A stretch of DNA of 42,273 bases, taken from Mesotaenium endlicherianum (Eukaryota; Streptophyta; Zygnematophyceae; Zygnematales; Mesotaeniaceae). The notes under the pieces are model-generated. The model worked only from the letters and a program-made list of their open reading frames with translations, was not told the DNA's origin and searched no databases. A program made the position numbers and the translations under genes. The stretch lies in the NCBI GenBank assembly GCA_009602735.1, contig WELA01011287.1:379576-421848 (forward strand), read 5' to 3'. Shown piece by piece: positions 32,257-42,273 of this stretch; the first letter of the stretch is position 1, and every line of letters starts with the position of its first letter.

Positions 32257-35200
32257 ATGGAATTTAAGATGATGCGGTTACTATGTCTGGTGGTCTTTGC
32301 TGGGTTGATTACGTTTTCCCCCCTTTGTGAAGGCCTGTATGAAGATCAAGTTGGTATGTACGATTGGTAAGTGGCTGTCATGTCACTGCCAAGCTTTCAA
32401 ATGCTGGCCTGCGTCAGCCTTAGTGCAGTTAGCTAAATTGTGACTTTTGATCACGGAATGGGTTAAGCTCGACTTCCTCTCGATAAGAATTTGAATTGAA
32501 AATAAGCAGCGCATCGGTTTGTGATGGTACAGGCACCAGCAATATATTGGGCGAGTTAAGTTGGCAGCATTCCAGACCGCGGGACAAAGAAAACGGGTTT
32601 ATGTTGCAACAGAGCAAAACGTGCTCGCTGCTCTGAATCTAAGAACTGGGGGACTGGGTAAGTACAGGCTTCTCTTACATGCTTTTACCTTAGCCAGTAG
32701 TGGACGGGGTGTTTTTTCAAGTAGGTGTTGCTCTAAGCGCAGGTGAATAGAAGGAATAGAAGAAGCATGATGAATGGAAAGAGCAGAAAGAGCAGAACAA
32801 GCTGAACGTGCAGAATGAGCAGAACGCAGAATGGCGATGATGAGCAGAACGAGTAGAACGAGCATGCTGGAGCAGAATGAGCAGATTGAGCAGAACGAGA
32901 AGGATGAGCATGATCGAGCAGAATGACCAGAAGGAGCAGAAGGAGCAGAATGAGCAGAATGAGCTGAAGGAACAGGATGAGCAGAAGGAGCAGAAGGAGC
33001 AGAAGGAGCAGAATTAGCAGAAGGAACAGGATGAGCAGAAGGAGCAGAAGGAGCAGAATAAGCAGAAGGAGCAGAAGGAGCAGAATAAGCAGAAGGAGCA
33101 GAACAAGCAGAACGAGCAGAACGAGCAAAATAAGTAGAACGAGCAGAATGTGCTGGTGGATCATTGTGTCCATCATACCCGCTGTCAAAACGCATGCATA
33201 CAAAAGCCAGGTGATTGGTGACTACTGGTCTGATAAACTGATGGTGTTTTACCCTTCTGCCACTTGTCTACGACAGCATGGCGCCACGTGTTTGGCCCCT
33301 CAGATGTCATCCAGGCGTTGGACGTCTTTGGCCGATGTATGTGTGCCTTCTTCACCTCCTTCTTCCTGATGCAGCAGATATGGCTGGTCTGAGTCAATGG
33401 CCGGATTTTGGTGCTGCCGGGAAGAATCAGCCAGCTCTCCATCATGTCATATCGCAACCTGTGACCTAAACATCGCCGCATGTTCACCGTAGCTTTCCCT
33501 ACAAAACAGCTGTAGCTTTGGGAGGGTTGAGAGGACGATGCTTGCAACAGAACCAAAGAGGGTTGCGGGTCGGCGTGTGGTCTCGCCATGGGGGGGCTGA
33601 AAGGCTGCTGGGGGCGGTCCAGATAAGCCAGACGCAAGAACAGCTGCAAACCACGTGGTTGTTTCTTCAAAGCCTCAGGGGCAGGCATGGTGGGAGTAGT
33701 TTGTCTGGGGGGGGCTGAGGGGCTGCACGGGATGCATGTCTGTCAGCCCGGCATGAGAACAGCTATGGACCTTTGTGTTTTCTTCCTCGTCTTTCTTTCC
33801 TTCTATGAGCTTCAGAGGCAGGTATGTTGGGGGGTGATGTCACCAGGCTCCATGGAGAGGCTCTGATCCCTTTCTTGGAGTCCCCTGCCAGTACCAATTC
33901 ATGCTCTCTTTAGTAGTAGTCTTCGGTCGTATCATTGATAGGAAAAGGAAAGGAATGCTAATCATCTTGTTTCTATATTTTTGGTATTTTCCTGTTGTTC
34001 ACTACCCTCCATGACTTCTGTATGGTCTCTGAAGACAGCAAGCGTCCCTTATGGTCTTAGACGAACCATACCCTCCTCCTCGGCTCCTCGTCACGCCTGA
34101 CCTTCTCCCTCAAGGGCCGTGCTCCTCTACAATATGCTAAAGTTTGCAAACCCTAAGGAGCGGAGTTGTGCTCCTCTCTCATATAGCGTGTAACAGCACG
34201 CCTGTTAACATTTCAGGAGATGTTGAAGCTTTAAAGAACACACCCTGAGGAGCAGCTTAGCCAGCTGAGTCCTCCTGCAGGAGGGTCCACGCGGGAGGGT
34301 TGAGGGTTTATGTGGCACCCCCAGAGTCTGGAGCTGAGGGCTGCTTGCTGCTTGCTGCTTTCTGCTCGCTTGGAAGTTCAGGGGCTGGCTTTCTGATGGC
34401 ACGGCACGTTTGGAGCCTCAGGCAACCTCTTGCAGATGCTGGCACTGGAGCCCTAGCCTTGTCCCAGTGCCAGCTCCTGTGCCTGTGCCTGTTCCTATTC
34501 CTCTCCCTGTTCCCCTGCGCAAAAACAAGTGGCTGTGACGTGCAGTTGCTCAAGCTTGAGACGCGTGTGCAAGCCCCTGTGTGTGCCTGCGACTTTGTGC
34601 AACTACGTGTGACTGTGTGAAGTCCACGTGCTGGGGCATTGGATTTCTGTGCCAGCCCTGCGCTTGTTGTGGCCTCCAGCAACAACGAGCGAGCTGTAAT
34701 GTGCAGATCTTGCGCACAAATGCTGCCACTTGTGAGATCACAATTGCAAGCCCCCCGTGCAAGTGGTCTCCTACAAACGGGCGGCTGCCATATGTGCAGG
34801 ATCATGTACTGACAGCTGGCGCTTGAGATAGTCGACACTCGAGATGTGTGCAAGCCCTGTGCGTGTGTGCTTGTTGTTGCCCCGCGCAGAAACAAGCGCC
34901 TGTGGTTTGTATAATGTGCCAACGTGGTGATGGTCTCTTGGGGGGGGCATCTGCTCAAACATGATAAAAAAGTAGTTAAAATATGAGTGGCTGTGACGTA
35001 TGATGTGCAGACGTGGTGACGGTCTCCGAGGGGGGCCGTCTGATCAGAGCCTGGAGCGTGATCGACGGCGGCTTGGTGTGGGACACCACCCTCACGCTCG
35101 CAGCTGCCCCCGGCCTGCCCCCGTCCTCCTCCTCATCCTCCTCGGCCATTGATTTCCACCTCGTGCCTGTACGATGCCGCCACCTGTCCCTCCTCTGCAT

Positions 35201-35847
35201 CTGCCTCAGCCCTCCATGGCCCCTTCTCCTCCTCAATTATTCGATTCCGGCCTAGTGCATGCACGATACTGCCACCTGTCCCTCCTCAGCATCTCTCTCT
35301 CGGCCATCTATGGCCCTTTTAATGCTTTGATTGCCACCTCGTGTATGTACAATGCTGCCACCTGTCCCTTCTCTGCATCTCTTGCAGCACCCCATGGCCT
35401 GCACTCGCGCCGACTTTGCCAAAAACCTCGGGATTACGTCCTCTACCCGGATGCCACCTGGACTCTTGGGCGCCACCTGGACTTTTAAATGCCACCTGGA
35501 CTCTTGGGCGCTGTTTGGTCCTTGGGACTCCACCTGGACTTTTGTAAAGACCTGAGTGCCGTGAAAGTCTCCAGATCTGCGTTTGTCCTCTCTCCTATTC
35601 CTCTCGTCAAATGAGCCCCTTCACGACCCTACTCCCTCCAGATCCTCACCCCAGCCACCCCACCCCCCCTTCCTTCCTTAGAACGCTCCTTTTTCCCTCC
35701 TCTTCTGCATGCATTTGGGGCATCAAAACAAGTACAATGCTCCCAGTAAGTACAGTGCTGCAACATCTCTCCCTGTGTCTCTGTGTGCGAGTGTGCGCGT
35801 GTACGTGCGCCTCTGTGCCTGTGTATGCCTGCGTGTCTATGTGCCTG

Positions 35848-35879
<32 letters not shown>

Positions 35880-38800
35880 TCTTGTGTGTGCATGTGTGTG
35901 GGCTTCCCCGCTTGCTCCGGACGCCAATCGGCGCAGACGCTGCGGGATGGGAGCGCCACACACGACGTGGCGCTCGTGTCAGAGGGCACGGTGTACAGGC
36001 TGGCAGGCCACGACGGCCACCTCAAGTGGCGCACCGCGGTCCCCGCCTCCAAGTACGTTTGTCCCCACCTGCCTGCTGAACCAGCACATCAGCTTCAAGG
36101 TCTTTAGGGGGGGTTTGACAGTGGAGGTCTGGGGTCTTGGGTTCAACTGCTTTAGGTTCCCCAATGATGGTCCTCCGAGTGTGCCACCTGGCACTTCGGC
36201 GCTCCTTTTTTATCATCAGCGCATGGTGCTCTGGCACCTGAGAATATCAGTGCCCTCCCCTCCACCCTCCCCCCCCCCTGCGCCTCCCTCCCTTCCCTCC
36301 TTGTAAAGTTCCTCTGCTTGCATTAGTACAGCCCCTCTTATATGCGCTGCCTGGGCCGCTGCTGCTCTTGTTCTGTCCCGAAATAGCAACCCTTGGAGAA
36401 ACGATACTCAAGATAGTGACAATCGGGCACGCCCAAATAGTCTTGGGATTTTCCTCTTTGCCGAGGCTTTAACGCACCAAGGGTTGCTCATGGGACACAC
36501 AATCTGAATCGTACGCTCATGCGTTAACAGTTGTCATGGGACAGATTCCGTGGAAGTTTTCTAACCACCTTCTTCATCGTCACGAGACTGTCTTATATCC
36601 GAAAGGTGTCCCAGAGGAGTGTCCTCATATATTTTGATCGCAGAGGCACCTATCAAAGACGGCGGTAGCCAACGACGTTTCGACGCAGCGACGCTGCCAG
36701 GGCTTTCCGGCGGGTGCCGCTGCAATTGAGACAAACTCCTAGACGTGTAGAGTTGGCAAATTCTTAGAGGGTGTGTGCAGCAGAGGTAGCAGAGGCATTC
36801 ACCGCTACTTTGTTCCCGGGCTCCTTAGTAGAGCGCCCTGTGCCCTCTCAACCCCCTCTCCCCCCCCCCCCCAACATCAACAAATGGACAAAAAACAGCC
36901 AGCCATTGAAGGGCGTAAGAGGATACTCGACAGGTGTCAGATGGGTATAGAGGCGTGCTCTTTCCTGACAGCTCGCACACTCTTCTTGCTTCTGGCTGTG
37001 TGCATGCGCCTTGGCAGGCTCTTCGTTGCGCCAGGTGGGGCGCTGCATGCAGTGGGCTTTGCAGAGGGGCCGGCGACGCCAGCTGGCAGCGCCGCGGCCG
37101 GCCTCGTCATCACCGAGCTCCACCCCACCAGCGGGGAGATCTTGGGGACCACGCGGGTGCAGGCGGAGGGCCAGGTGGCGCTTGCGCCAGATCAGCTCCT
37201 GGTGGCGGGCGATGCGATTGTGGCCATTGACGCGGCTGGCGCTTTTATCTATACTGCTCAAATTCCGGGCGGCAGTGGCCAGCGCTCCCCCTCCTCTTCC
37301 CGCCCCCCCCTGTCCCTCCGCAAAATGGAGGTCTCGTCTCTCATCCCCACCACCTCCACCGCGGCGCCAGCTGCCGTGCTCCCTGCTAGGCTGGTGGATC
37401 AGAGGATCGACGGCGCGTTCGGGCTCGCCACCGCGAGGACCACGGTGCTGGTGAGCGTGGGCGTGCGGGGGGAGCTGCGCCAGGTGGCGGAGCTGCGGCA
37501 GCCGTGTGCTCTGAGCGGCGGCGTACCGCTGGACGACGGCAGGTCTGTCGTGGCGGCCGTGCACTCTGTGGGCCTGCCATCTGGCCCGCCCCGCATCGCC
37601 CTCAAGGTGCAGCGGCCCCCCCTTTCCACCCCCCCACTTCCCCCCCCTCCTCCACCCTCTCCTGGGCCTGCCCCGCGCCTCCTTCTGGAGGATGTCTCCA
37701 TAGGCACTTGGTTGCGGCATAAAGCAGGAGGAAGTGGGAAGTCGCGCTGTTGCCTGGCCCCCGCTGCAGGATGCGGCAGCGCGCCAAGTGGCCTGCCAGA
37801 TGTGCCGCGTGCGTGCATGCGTGTACGACGTCGACGAGTTTGCAGCATGCCGCGGCTGTCTCGTGCACTCTCATTTCTTGCGCTATTTTGCGAGCACTGG
37901 AAAGGGATATCTTGGGGGCATAATGAACGGACATGAAACTAAACAACAAACAACACAACAACATCAAAGACAGTGATGATTTTGCATTGATGTCGGCGCG
38001 CACTGAGTGAGAGCAGCTGTGTGGCTGTCGGGTGGAGGGCTGTCCTTTGCTCGTGGGCAGGCCTTGGCGGCAGACAGCGGGAAGGAGGAGGTGGAGGAGG
38101 AGGTGTTTGCAGTTGCGCCCCAGAGGGGCCACGTGGAGCACGTGTTTGTGAACGCTTATACGCGCAAGAGCGGGGGGGCCGCCCCGTATGGGTTCCGCGC
38201 CCTCGTGGTGGCCCAGGATGACTCCCTCTCCCTCCTCCAGCAGGTATGCCCGCTGCACATGCACATTAAGGCATGTCCGCCCGCAGCCGTGCAGGCTAAG
38301 GGGAGGGAGGAGGAGGAGGAGGAGGAGGGGGAGGAAGCGTGCCTGGAGTGATTTCTTTGCATCCCCCTACCTCCTCTTGGTGCCTGCAGCAGCAGCAGGT
38401 GGCATATGCGTGGCATGGCGCAGTGCGGGCGGGCTCTGGAAGGCCGAGCACAGTGGCAGCTGGCTCTCGAGTCCGTGCTGCCAGCTCAGCAATGCCAGCT
38501 TGCCAACGCCTGTGTCAGCACCGCCTGGCTCCGGTTGACCAGTTGCCGGCCGCTGCACAGCAGGGCCATTGCGTACCTGCTCCTTCACCCGCGTAAGCAC
38601 AGCACGTGCACACCTAATGCACAGCTGGGCCAGGTGGCATCGTGCCTCTAGCTGGCATCTGGCGGCAAGTCCTATTGGTTTGAAGAGGCAGGACAGCAGG
38701 GATACAGCTGCGTAGATGCACACACTGCTGAGCCACCCTGAAGTGCTGCGGGGTGCACACGCGCTTGCGGTGTGTGCGAGACGTCAAGAATTTAAATCTC

Positions 38801-41225
38801 TACTGTGTGCGTGTATGGGGTGCGTGTGTGCGGTGTGTGTGTGCGCGTGGGCATGGATTTCAGGGCGAGGTGGTGTGGGTACGTGAGGAGGCGCTGGCGT
38901 CCATTGTGGATGCTTACTTCGTAGATCTGCCTGTGGAGTCCGACGGCGCGGGCGGCAGTGCAGGCGGCAGTGCGGGTGGCAAGAGCAGCAAGCAGAGCCT
39001 GGCGGACTGGTTTGGCGGCCAATGGCTGCGCGCCAAGGCGACGCTGATGCTGGCGACGCCGCACGAGCTGGCGGCGGTGCACGAGCTCCGCCGCAACGGG
39101 CCCGCCAAGTCAGCACTGACGCGGGACCACAACGGCTTTCGGAAGCTCATCCTCGTGCTGACATCATCCGGCAAGCTCCTGGCGCTCCACTCGGGCAACG
39201 GTCACGTTGTGTGGTCCCTCCTCCTCTCCTCCCTCCGCTCGCCGCCACCCGGGGCAGCGACAGATGTCAAGCCCCAGCCCCTCCACCTCGTACTCTGGCA
39301 GGACCCCCACCGACGCGCCCTCGTGGAGGCCCCCGAGGTCCTTGTCATCGGCCGCGCGGGCCGGGTCGAGAGCGCGCCAGGTGTCCTCGCGTGGGTGGAT
39401 GCGCACGCGGGCGTGGAGCTCCGGGCGGCGCGCCTGCGCTTCCCCATCCTGCAGTCCATCCAGCTGCCCTTCCTGGACTCCGCCGAGCGCCGCCTGCTGC
39501 TCCTCGTCAGCGCTGACGTGGCCGAGAAGGCAAGCGGCGACGCCCCCAGCTGCAGGCCCCCCCGCGCGCACGTGTTCCCGTCCACCCGGGAGTGCCTCGA
39601 CCTCTTCCTTGCGCACAAGAGCTCTGTCTTCTTCTACCTCGTCAACCGCGAGAGGGGCACCATCACGGGATACACCGTGGGGGCTCGGGTGGAGGCGAAG
39701 GGGGAGGAAGAGGGGCTGGCAGGGGGAGCAGGGGCACCGGACGACAACGGCTGGGTCTTCGCCACGCAGGAGATGTGGCAGGTGGTGCTCCCCCCCGACT
39801 CGGAGGTCGTGGCTGCGGCGGTGGCCCGACGGTTCGACGAGGTAGGCGCACGCATGCACATGACTCTGGTTCTTGTGCGACTCAAGATTGCAGCAGAGAC
39901 TAGAAAACGCTTTCCCCCCTGCCCCTCCTTCCCCCTCCATCCCACCCCTTGTCCCCCCGGGCCGCCCCCACCCTCTCCACGTGAGGAAGGTGCACGCACG
40001 CACGCGACACGTCTTGTGAATTGGAAGCTTGCAGCAGAAAGTTGGAGCCGAGGAAGCATTCCCCGTCCCCCCCCTCCTCTCTCCCCCCAAATGAGGTGCA
40101 TGCGCGCATGTGGCTCTGTAGGTGCATGCACGCGCTTGATTCTGGCTTTGTGCAACTTTCAGCTCGGAGCAGAAACCATAGAAACTCCAGCCTCCTCCCC
40201 CTTTACCCCTTCCCTCCTTTTCCCGTCCCCCCCTATCCCTCTCCTCTTCCCCTGCCTCCGGCCCTCTCTACCTCCCTTCCTCTTCCCCCTCTCATTTCTT
40301 TCAGCTCCCGTCTTTCCTTGCCCACCAGCTCCTCCTTCCCTCCCTCCCTCCTCCCTTCCTCCCTCCTCTCCCCACTACCACCTGGGCCTCGCTGCGTGGC
40401 TTTCTGCCCCCTCACCTGCGCCAGCCTTCCTGCATGAGGAGCTCTCAATTGGCCGGGGAGAACCTCAAGGAGCCTTTGTCTTGATGAGCCTGTTGCGGAG
40501 AGAGAGGGAGCAGGGTAGGTTCTTATCACCAGCAGGCTTTTGAACCTGGTGGTCCCCACGCGAGTGAAAATCCTGGGAGTCCTCGACGTGCTGTGCAATT
40601 AAGTACCTTGGCCAGAATCTCAGCTAGAAGGTCCTCTTTGCGACTTGCGCCCCTCGAGTGCACCCTTCGAGTGCACCCCTCAAGTGCACCCCGCGAGTAT
40701 TTGCGGGTGGTTGTACCCTCGTCAGGGTGCAGATAGTCCACATACAAGTGGAGATCCTGGGTCATGGGAGAGTGCGACGTGCTATACAAGAAGTACCTTG
40801 GCAAGAACCTCCCTTTTGTCACACGCCGCCCTCCAGTGCACCCCTCAAGGGCACCCCACAAGTGCACCCCTCAAGGGCACCGGGCGAGTGCACCCCTTCA
40901 AGAGCAAGCATACCCCCCGCAGCTAAAGGGCACCCCACGAGTGCACCCCACAAGCATGTGAGTGTTTCTTCTCTCGTGCTTCAACCTTGCCTGTGTGCAG
41001 GTGGTGCACACGCAAGTGAAGATCCTGGGGGACCGCGACGTGCTGTACAAGTACCTGAGCAAGAACCTCCTCTTCGTGGCCACGGTGACGCCCCCCAAGC
41101 GGACGGCGGGCGGCGTGCCACCTGTCCCGGAGGAGACGGCCCTCGTGGCGTACCTCATTGACACCGTCACGGGCGCGATCCTCCACCGCGTGACCCACGT
41201 CGGCATGCAGGGCCCCGTGCACGCC
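32257..41225 (+). CDS. EMC1: ER membrane protein complex subunit 1 (3' partial; last visible exon ends at 41225)
   Basis: Nine exons join in phase: 32257-32366, 32533-32657, 33277-33336, 35011-35168, 35937-36052, 37018-37606, 38061-38243, 38864-39841, 41001-41225, giving 848 residues. The first ATG (32257) is used; ATGs at 32269 and 32272 are in frame with better contexts. A signal peptide (RLLCLVVFAGLITFSPL) precedes LYEDQVGMYD-WHQQYIGRVK, the EMC1 start. Landmarks follow in plant order: RKRVYVATEQNVLAALNLR, WRHVFGPSDVI, YVVTVSEGGRLIRAW, YGFRALVVAQDDSLSLLQQ, GEVVWVREEALAS, LTRDHNGFRKLILVLTSSGK (about 532), LYKYLSKNLLFVATV and YLIDTVTGAILHRVTH (about 830). EMC1 is the large lumenal beta-propeller subunit of the EMC insertase. 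The EMC1_C region and its membrane segment lie past the window. Gly/Ser- and Pro-rich insertions make it longer than plant EMC1 at the same point (roughly 740). Confidence 0.93.
32755..33153 (+). repeat. 9-bp minisatellite GAGCAGAA(N) in EMC1 intron 2
   Basis: About 40 imperfect units of GAGCAGAAG, GAGCAGAAT and GAGCAGAAC occupy 400 bases of intron 2. Higher-order 45-54-base blocks repeat inside it (for example GCAGAAGGAACAGGATGAGC twice). The Leu-rich minus and Arg/Ser-rich plus frames across it are by-products of the 9-base period. Confidence 0.9.
34515..34963 (+). repeat. Degenerate copies of the EMC1 exon 4 acceptor region inside intron 3
   Basis: The copy at 34897-34963 (GTATAATGTGCC, then ACGTGGTGATGGTCTCTTGG) parallels the true junction at 34998-35054 (GTATGATGTGCAG, then ACGTGGTGACGGTCTCCGAG). 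It has lost the AG of the acceptor. Further upstream, AACAAGTGGCTGTGACGTGCAG (about 34527) and GAGCGAGCTGTAATGTGCAG (about 34688) repeat the intronic part just before the acceptor. TGTGCAAGCCCCTGTGTGTG-like sequence recurs between them. Confidence 0.65.
35147..35402 (+). repeat. Tandem copies of the EMC1 exon 4 donor edge running into intron 4
   Basis: The end of exon 4 plus donor and early intron (35147-35225: ATTGATTTCCACCTCGTGCC, TGTACGATGCCGCCACCTGT, CCCTCC) is followed by two decayed copies. One starts near 35239 (TTCGATTCCGGCCTAGTGCA...ACTGCCACCTGTCCCTCC) and one near 35325 (TTGATTGCCACCTCGTGTA...GCTGCCACCTGTCCCTTC). The period is 85-88 bases. The copies extend on both sides of the splice site. 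Confidence 0.75.
35450..35545 (+). repeat. GCCACCTGGACTCTTGGGC minisatellite
   Basis: Four imperfect copies of a roughly 19-base unit (GCCACCTGGACTCTTGGGC, GCCACCTGGACTTTTAAAT and so on) run head to tail in EMC1 intron 4. Confidence 0.75.
35780..35902 (+). repeat. GT/CT-rich simple repeat before EMC1 exon 5
   Basis: TGTGCGTGT-type and CTCTCTCTCT sequence followed by (GT)n ends about 35 bases before the exon 5 acceptor. Confidence 0.7.
39842..40200 (+). repeat. Tandem copies of the EMC1 exon 8 donor region in intron 8
   Basis: The sequence from the donor (GAGGTAGGCGCACGCATGCA, GACTCTGGTTCTTGTGCGAC, then TTGCAGCAGAGAC and a C-rich stretch) recurs as GAGGAAGGTGCACGCACGCA...GTCTTGTGAA...TTGCAGCAGAAAG near 39980 and as TGTAGGTGCATGCACGCGC...GGCTTTGTGCAACTT...GGAGCAGAAACC near 40108. 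Copies are about 115-130 bases apart, each followed by a CCCCTCCTCC-type tract. The tract extends into further C-rich sequence up to about 40400. Confidence 0.65.
40548..40963 (+). repeat. Two decayed partial copies of EMC1 exon 9 with GTGCACCCC spacers in intron 8
   Basis: Exon 9 begins GTGGTGCACACGCAAGTGAA, GATCCTGGGGGACCGCGACG, TGCTGTACAAGTACCTGAGC. Copy 1 (40548-40643) reads GTGGTCCCCACGCGAGTGAA, ATCCTGGGAGTCCTCGACG, TGCTGTGCAATTAAGTACCTTGG. Copy 2 (40735-40824) reads AGTCCACATACAAGTGGA, GATCCTGGGTCATGGGAGAG, TGCGACGTGCTATACAAGAA. Both share changes absent from the real exon (AAGTACCTTGGC, extra bases before it), so they are closer to each other. Each is followed by (G/A)AGTGCACCC repeats (40652-40697 and 40834-40960). 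Frame breaks exclude use as exons. Confidence 0.85.
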
Positions 41226-42273
41226 GTACGTCTCTGCGCCTGGCTCCTCCTGACACCCCATTAGCTGCTTGGTTGCTTGCTCTTTTCCCTCCTATCTTGC
41301 TTTCCTGTCTTTCTCTTTATCCAACTGTAATCAACCATTTGTTCATCATACACCCAACTACGCGTCTCTCTTTCTCCCTGTATCCGGCCATTGCTCTCTC
41401 TTGCTCGCTGCTGCTCTCCCTCTTGCGCGCATCGAGCGTGCCAACTCTCCAGTGCACGCTCACGGCCAAGCAGGTCTGATCGCTTGCACAAGCACCACTG
41501 GTCCCTTCGTGATGGAACTCGTGTGCCTGGGATTTGAATCTGAGCCTGAGCAAAGCAACAGCCGAGCCGACACGAGCGTCGAGGAAGCGTGCATTTACTG
41601 CCCCTGGCTTGCACTGGCCCAGGCTCATCCCAACAGACACACCACCCCTCCTCCCCCTCCCCCCCCACAACACACACACACACACACACGCACGCACGCA
41701 CACACACACACATCTGTGTCTGCGTCTGTAGGGATATCTGTGTGGCGAGCCATGCAGTGCTCCCAGCTGCAAAGCACAGGTGCGGCTGGGGGCAAGTCGC
41801 TGTAGGCTGCATTCTTTGTGAGTGCACGGCGACAAGTCTTGTTGCAAGGTCTTTTTCTTTAACAAGATAATACCCTTCATGCTGACAAGTGGCGCGTGCA
41901 CGCAGTCTTGATGTGACACCAGTGACAGCACGCGCCCTCGCGATGAGACTTGTGCGCTGGCAGCGGCCCCTCCTCTCCTCCTCTCCTTACGCCGTCCTTC
42001 TCCTGACGATGCGCGCGCACGCGTGCACGCGTTCACGCTCGTGGCGAGACGCACGCGCACGCGTTCCCAGCGGTCCCCCTTTGCGTTTTCTTGTGCCGTC
42101 CTTCAGTCGACAAGTCCCGCAGGCAATATTTTTGCCCAGAGTCACGCACATGTGTTGGCAACGATATCCCAACGCTAAACAGTGCCTTCCTCATTAAGAC
42201 CATCTGTATAACTACATCTGGCGTGTGCGTATGACCAACCCCCCCCCAGCCCTCTTCCTCCCGCCCCCTCCCA
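41226..42273 (+). other. EMC1 intron 9, to the window edge
   Basis: A GTACGT donor follows exon 9. No sequence resembling the next EMC1 segment (plant FSENWVVYHYFN) is present up to 42273, so the intron is at least 1048 bases long. It contains CT-rich sequence at 41280-41450 and a (CA)n run with CGCACGCA interruptions at 41665-41713. Confidence 0.7.

Noticed and set aside
36773-37017. N-terminal extension of the exon 6 frame of EMC1 as an independent gene start
   Set aside because: The sequence upstream of 37018 has no EMC1 similarity and a GGCAG acceptor joins exon 5 in the right phase.

Overview
The window is nuclear DNA of a eukaryote, most likely a streptophyte green alga. The genes are intron-rich, and their predicted proteins match land-plant versions closely (plant-type EMC1 and plant-type Rab3GAP catalytic subunit). 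The introns are full of homopolymers, GT/CA runs and decaying minisatellites. A zygnematophyte such as Closterium is my best guess from general character only; no marker fixes the species.

Layout. (1) 1-1710, plus strand: the last two coding exons of a SAP30-like SIN3-binding protein whose 5' part lies before the window. (2) About 1.7-17 kb: an AT-richer island of mobile and repeat DNA. It holds a broken Ty1/copia pol 3' end (4.8-5.9 kb), unrecognised decayed coding remnants (5.9-7.2 kb), a 54-aa zinc-ribbon ORF (8.2 kb), an unrecognised plus-strand ORF pair with a related downstream fragment (9.8-11.0 kb), a minus-strand transposon-type gene broken by two frame changes and two in-frame TAGs (11.1-13.6 kb), and a 373-bp tandem array (14.0-15.6 kb). 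(3) 17077-31110, minus strand: a complete 16-exon gene for a Rab3 GTPase-activating protein catalytic subunit. My exon model joins in phase throughout and gives 1019 aa. Its N-terminal part carries a BSD domain, and one intron uses a GC-AG splice pair. (4) 31111-32256: a head-to-head intergenic region. (5) 32257 to the right edge, plus strand: EMC1, the large lumenal subunit of the ER membrane protein complex. Nine exons give 848 residues; the C-terminus lies beyond the window.

The most unusual structural signal is that several introns of EMC1, and one of the Rab3GAP gene, contain decayed tandem copies of the adjoining exon edge with its splice junction. The clearest cases are EMC1 intron 8 (two partial copies of exon 9, plus copies of the exon 8 donor), intron 4 (two copies of the exon 4 donor edge) and intron 3 (a copy of the exon 4 acceptor edge). 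This suggests that introns here grow by tandem duplication across splice sites.

The three recognised genes act in different places: nuclear histone deacetylation (SAP30-like), Rab GTPase control of membrane traffic or ER and lipid-droplet function (Rab3GAP), and ER membrane-protein insertion (EMC1). I see no sign that they form a functional cluster, although the last two share a short divergent intergenic region.
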